From NCBI GenBank assembly GCA_029531795.1, contig JAPEIS010000002.1, positions 1,860,001 through 1,924,000 on the forward strand: a stretch of DNA of 64,000 nt. The letters are read 5' to 3'. The stretch is from Sclerotinia nivalis (Eukaryota > Ascomycota > Leotiomycetes > Helotiales > Sclerotiniaceae). The translations under genes and the position numbers were made by a program. The notes under the pieces are model-generated. The model had not been told where the DNA came from, ran no database searches, and worked only from the letters and a program-made list of their open reading frames with translations. The first letter of the stretch is position 1; every line of letters starts with the position of its first letter. Of this stretch, positions 60,596 through 64,000 are shown piece by piece.

Positions 60596-62079
60596 CTTGA
60601 ACCGAGTGAGTGATTTGTATTTATTCGCGCGTCGGTATTTCGTATTTTGGGCGAAGGTGGAAGATTGTTGGACGAAAGGAATGAGTTGCCGCGTATCGAT
60701 CTCGATTGTGATTGTGATTTCGAAGATATAAATACTAGGTAAACGTATAGAGAATTTCGTCCTGCCAAACAAATATCCGTATCGCGAACTCGAAGCTATT
60801 CACAATCTTATCTCGTAAATGTCGTATGCATTTGTATCTGAATTTCCTTTCCTTTCCTTTCCTTTCCTTTCCTTTGCTTTGCTTTGCTTTGCTTTCGTAT
60901 CCTCTCCTTTCAACCTATAAATCCAAATCTCGAATCTCGAATCTCGTACCTTATTATTATAATCCGTCGTATCGCCCTTACCCCAATAACATGCAATTGC
61001 AATATTCTTTCTCAAAAGTAAATACCGTAAATACCGTAAATACCTACCTAATAACCAGAGCGCTTTAGAATTTCATTGAAAAACAGCAAGCAGCATACCA
61101 ACTTCCACGAATATAAACACCAAACCCAAAAACACCAATCCTTTCCCTTCCCCAAAAGAACCAAAAAAAGAAGAAAAAAAAAACCAGGGAAGCGCGATGC
61201 CCTTACCTTCCAACTTCCAACATTATTTACCTACCTATCACTTTACATTCAAACACCTAGATTCAAACACTTACATTCAAACGCCCTATCCAAACACCCG
61301 CCTATCTATGAATTAATAAATGAAAAAAACCAAATCCAACAAAAACCACGCGCGCGACTACACAGTCCGTCCATACGGTCAGCCATCCAAAACGATGACG
61401 TAATAAATTATTACTAGGTAATCAATTGGCCCTGGCTTATCCAGTACTTGCCTTGAAAAAGTGGGATACATCGGAAATAAAAATATTTTTAGCATTTTTG
61501 ATGTTTTAGCATTTTAGCATTTCATTTCATTTCATTTCCATTTACAGCAAACAAAGAATTATAATTGGATATGATGAATGGTTTGTTGTGTCTAATGATG
61601 CTATCATCCATCATCCATCATCTATCATCTACCTCTATCATGATTCATCAATCATGCTCTGCCCTACGATGAGAGGGTGTTAGGGTGGAGCTTGACGGCG
61701 GTTAGGCAATCAGGTGCAAAATGACAATGTATTGGGCACCTAGAAGGGACCCATGATCATTCGAGGAAACATAAAAATTATTTGTCACCATGACCTTATT
61801 AATCAGACCTCTCTCTTCCAGTCGCTCACCCTTCATGTCGGCAAAACATGGAGCCCTACCATATTTGATCTATAATCCCCGGCCCCATATCCGCATATTC
61901 GTATCTCCGCTTTGAAAACATCAATGTATCCATATTGGTATCCATACGCTGAAAATTTCTCCACCTACAATTCCAAATTTCGCACTCAGTTTTGGGATTA
62001 GCAATAGAGACGAGCAAGAACAGCTTCTCCCATACATCAAGTCTTTAAAATTTCAAAAGTGTAGGAATCAAAAAGATAT
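60596..62079. other. Intergenic with simple repeats
   Basis: Contains the pentanucleotide microsatellite at 60,843-60,895, short runs (AATACCGTA x3, 61,020-61,044), and TTAGCATT/CATTT and CATC runs at 61,490-61,660. No gene recognised. Confidence 0.45.
60843..60895 (+). repeat. Compound pentanucleotide microsatellite (CCTTT)n(GCTTT)n
   Basis: About six CCTTT units run without interruption into about four GCTTT units. The change of one base at the same register in all later units suggests a substitution that spread by slippage. Upstream of the MARVEL-like gene (about 250 bp from its start), so it may lie in its promoter. Confidence 0.9.
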
Positions 62080-62160
62080 CGACGTCGGCATGATTCGAAC
62101 ATGCGCCCCCGAAAGGAATTGATTTCTAGTCAATCACGTTAACCACTCCGTCACGACGCC
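62080..62160 (-). tRNA. tRNA-Ser (anticodon AGA)
   Basis: On the minus strand, the acceptor GGCGTCG pairs with CGACGTC (one G-U), discriminator G. D arm GACGGAGTGGTTAACGT, anticodon stem ATTGA/TCAAT with loop CTAGAAA (AGA at 34-36), a long variable arm (TCCTTTCGGGGG) as in class II tRNAs, and T arm GCATG-TTCGAAT-CATGC. No intron. A T5 run follows (62,071-62,075 complement). About 81 nt, normal. Confidence 0.93.
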
Positions 62161-64000
62161 TTTGTGAACTTGTTGAAGGTTGTGGGAACATGAGGTGTAT
62201 TGTATGAGCGTTTAGGGCTCGAATTTTAGGGTTCTTCTTGCCAAGTATATCTGCCGTGTAGATTCAATGTCGGAGTGAAGTGAGTATTTGTCTGGCTATC
62301 CTTCGTGCATGTCGACTTTTCTTTTGGCGTGAGCTAAGGGGTGTTCTTGAAAATACAATTAGTTGCCAAATCCTCTGGACAAATTAGTAATGTAAACACA
62401 TTGGTTGACTGCTCCCACCGACATGTTTCCACCATACGAAATTCATAGTATTATTCTGTTCGGTAGGAACGAATCAATACCTCCAAAAAAATGAAGAACA
62501 AGAGGATTTTGTCGTGCAAATGGGGACATTGCAAATATTCCTTTGCTACCCTAGCAAATAGCCATACTTCTTTGAAATGAGACTTAGAGGTGTTCCTCTG
62601 ACTTCACCATCATTAACAGTAGTCATATATTTGACTTTTACTGCCAGCCAAAAGTGGCGCTTTGACTTCATGACGGGTATTGACACCTGTCGAGGAAGCT
62701 AAATCACCACTAGCATGATATCCTAGATTTTGTGATTGTGCAGAATATGAAGAAATTATCGGCCATACGGAAAACGTTTGGCTCTGTGGCGAGTATGTAG
62801 AAAGTTTGAATAGAGATAATCTCAATGAAACTCAGGTCCATCTCGGCACTCGCCGTTTAATCAACACTGCACGTATCTTTCCCAGCTTGATGATCCTCAA
62901 TAAATAGGTATGAACTTCGATAATCAAACTTGGCACATGAATAGCATCTTCCTAAGTTACTATTCAACATCGTAATACTCCAACTCTTCCAGTCAACATG
63001 AGAACTACCTTCATGATTCAGGCGAAAATGAAGAGTGACGAAACGGAACGCAATAAGCTGGTGGTTCATGCTCCACCACAAATATGCTGTGTCAGTATCA
63101 AAATTTTGGGAATGACGTGAGACCATACGCCTTGCATATATCTGTGGCATGAGTCAACGAGTCGGATCACGACATAAAAAGAGATACGTCCCTTTGAAAG
63201 TTTTAAACCCCTCAACGTTATAACTTGGCGAGGCTGCATGTTACTGCAAGAAATCACAAAGATCTTCTTCAGCCTTTCCGCAAAGGAAAAAGCATCTCCG
63301 GGTAAGAGTATAATGTGAGGATTTACGATTTTGCTATGAAATAAGGCGCCCAACCAAATCCAAAAAGCGGTAGATCAACAGATTATCCATGGCGGTGATA
63401 AGGACTTCATTATCTTCAAATAATCACTAAGATAGGATTGGTGAATACTTGAAAGGGTCCATCTGGAGAAATATGAGAAGTCATAATTTAACGCCATAAA
63501 GGTCCCATAATGGAAATAACGACGTGGTGGTTGCAGCATTGGTGTTGGTAAAGCTGAATATGGAAATAATCGACGTTGATAAGGAAGTAAATGTGGATCT
63601 TTCGGGTTTTAGAAGTACTTACAGGTTACAACAAAACACCTATGATGTTGCTTAAAGATGTTGGGCATCGTGGTATGTCGCAGAAAGTAGGGACTTTGCA
63701 TGATACATTACCGCCATGATATGTACAAAATGTAGACTGACCCATAAATTAAAAGAGAAAAGTCGGTATATATACCAAAGAGGATTGGGAAGGAGAAAAG
63801 GTGCAGGGTGAAGAGTGAAGAGTGAAGAGTGAAGAGTGAAGAGTGAAGAGGAAAATAAAACCCCGGTAAGATCTAGCACCTTCCTCAACGACCTGAAGAA
63901 GTTGACCTTCTTTTGTTGGGTATTTAAAGGAAAAGAAAATTAGAACAGGGCCGTGTTGTGTTTCGAGAAACGAAAGGAATTTCAAATTGACCCAAAGATT
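62161..64000. other. Window end, no recognised gene
   Basis: Minus-strand frames 62857-63150 and 63066-63353 overlap and lack known content. The 7-bp tandem repeat at 63,806-63,851 lies here. Confidence 0.4.
63806..63851 (+). repeat. 7-bp tandem repeat (GTGAAGA)n
   Basis: About six uninterrupted copies of GTGAAGA, preceded by a variant unit GGGTGAAGA. On the minus strand it creates a repeated Leu-Phe-Thr-Leu-His-Ser-Ser peptide in an open frame; this is a consequence of the 7-bp period, not evidence of a gene. Confidence 0.92.

Noticed and set aside
63652..63985. Minus-strand frames with a repeated LHSSLFT peptide
   Set aside because: The peptide repeat is a by-product of the 7-bp tandem repeat; no start context or other protein-like sequence.
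1..64000. CRISPR array, rRNA genes, secondary-metabolite gene cluster
   Set aside because: No spacer-repeat pattern, no rRNA sequence, and no polyketide, peptide-synthetase or terpene-cyclase coding sequence was seen; the MFS and OPT transporters stand alone.

Overview
The window is fungal nuclear DNA. Genes contain many short introns (about 45-160 bp, GT donors, CTAAC/CTGAC-like branch sites, CAG/TAG acceptors). Repeats show C-to-T (RIP-like) decay, and the gene set is that of an ascomycete. The composition, a 2EXR-type protein and kinase-like fragments suggest a leotiomycete of the Botrytis/Sclerotinia kind. That placement is inference, not a database match.

Positions 1-14,400 are repeat-rich and gene-poor. 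They hold an LTR-like fragment, a RIP-decayed Tad-type LINE (minus strand), a second LTR-like fragment near 6.1 kb, and an AT-rich block at 10,086-12,469. That block is a Tc1/mariner element with TA target site and 36-bp terminal inverted repeats, into which three LTR-like units of one family inserted one inside another, each with its own 5-bp target duplication.

Positions 14,600-41,700 are the main gene block: an Est1-domain protein with a C2H2 finger, a 14-exon oligopeptide transporter, exosome subunit CSL4 divergent from dihydroxyacetone kinase, SmD2 divergent from 3-hydroxyisobutyryl-CoA hydrolase, an Spt21/Ams2-like GATA factor, RPA3, and a 2EXR-type protein. I rebuilt exon structures by hand from splice signals and reading phase; all these models close in frame.

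Positions 41,700-47,800 have no conserved gene. They contain an unusual minus-strand array of homologous mini-exon/intron modules (43.7-45.0 kb) and a 72-bp tandem repeat (46.76-47.04 kb). From 47.8 to 50.3 kb, two mitoribosomal large-subunit genes (uL4m and mL38) are divergent, with start codons 170 bp apart. Then come a DHA2-type MFS transporter, a frameshifted kinase-like pseudogene, tRNA-Thr(AGU) with an intron, a MARVEL-like membrane protein, tRNA-Ser(AGA), and simple repeats to the end. The genes are mainly housekeeping (RNA processing, replication, mitochondrial translation, metabolism) beside a repeat-built accessory segment; I see no secondary-metabolite cluster.
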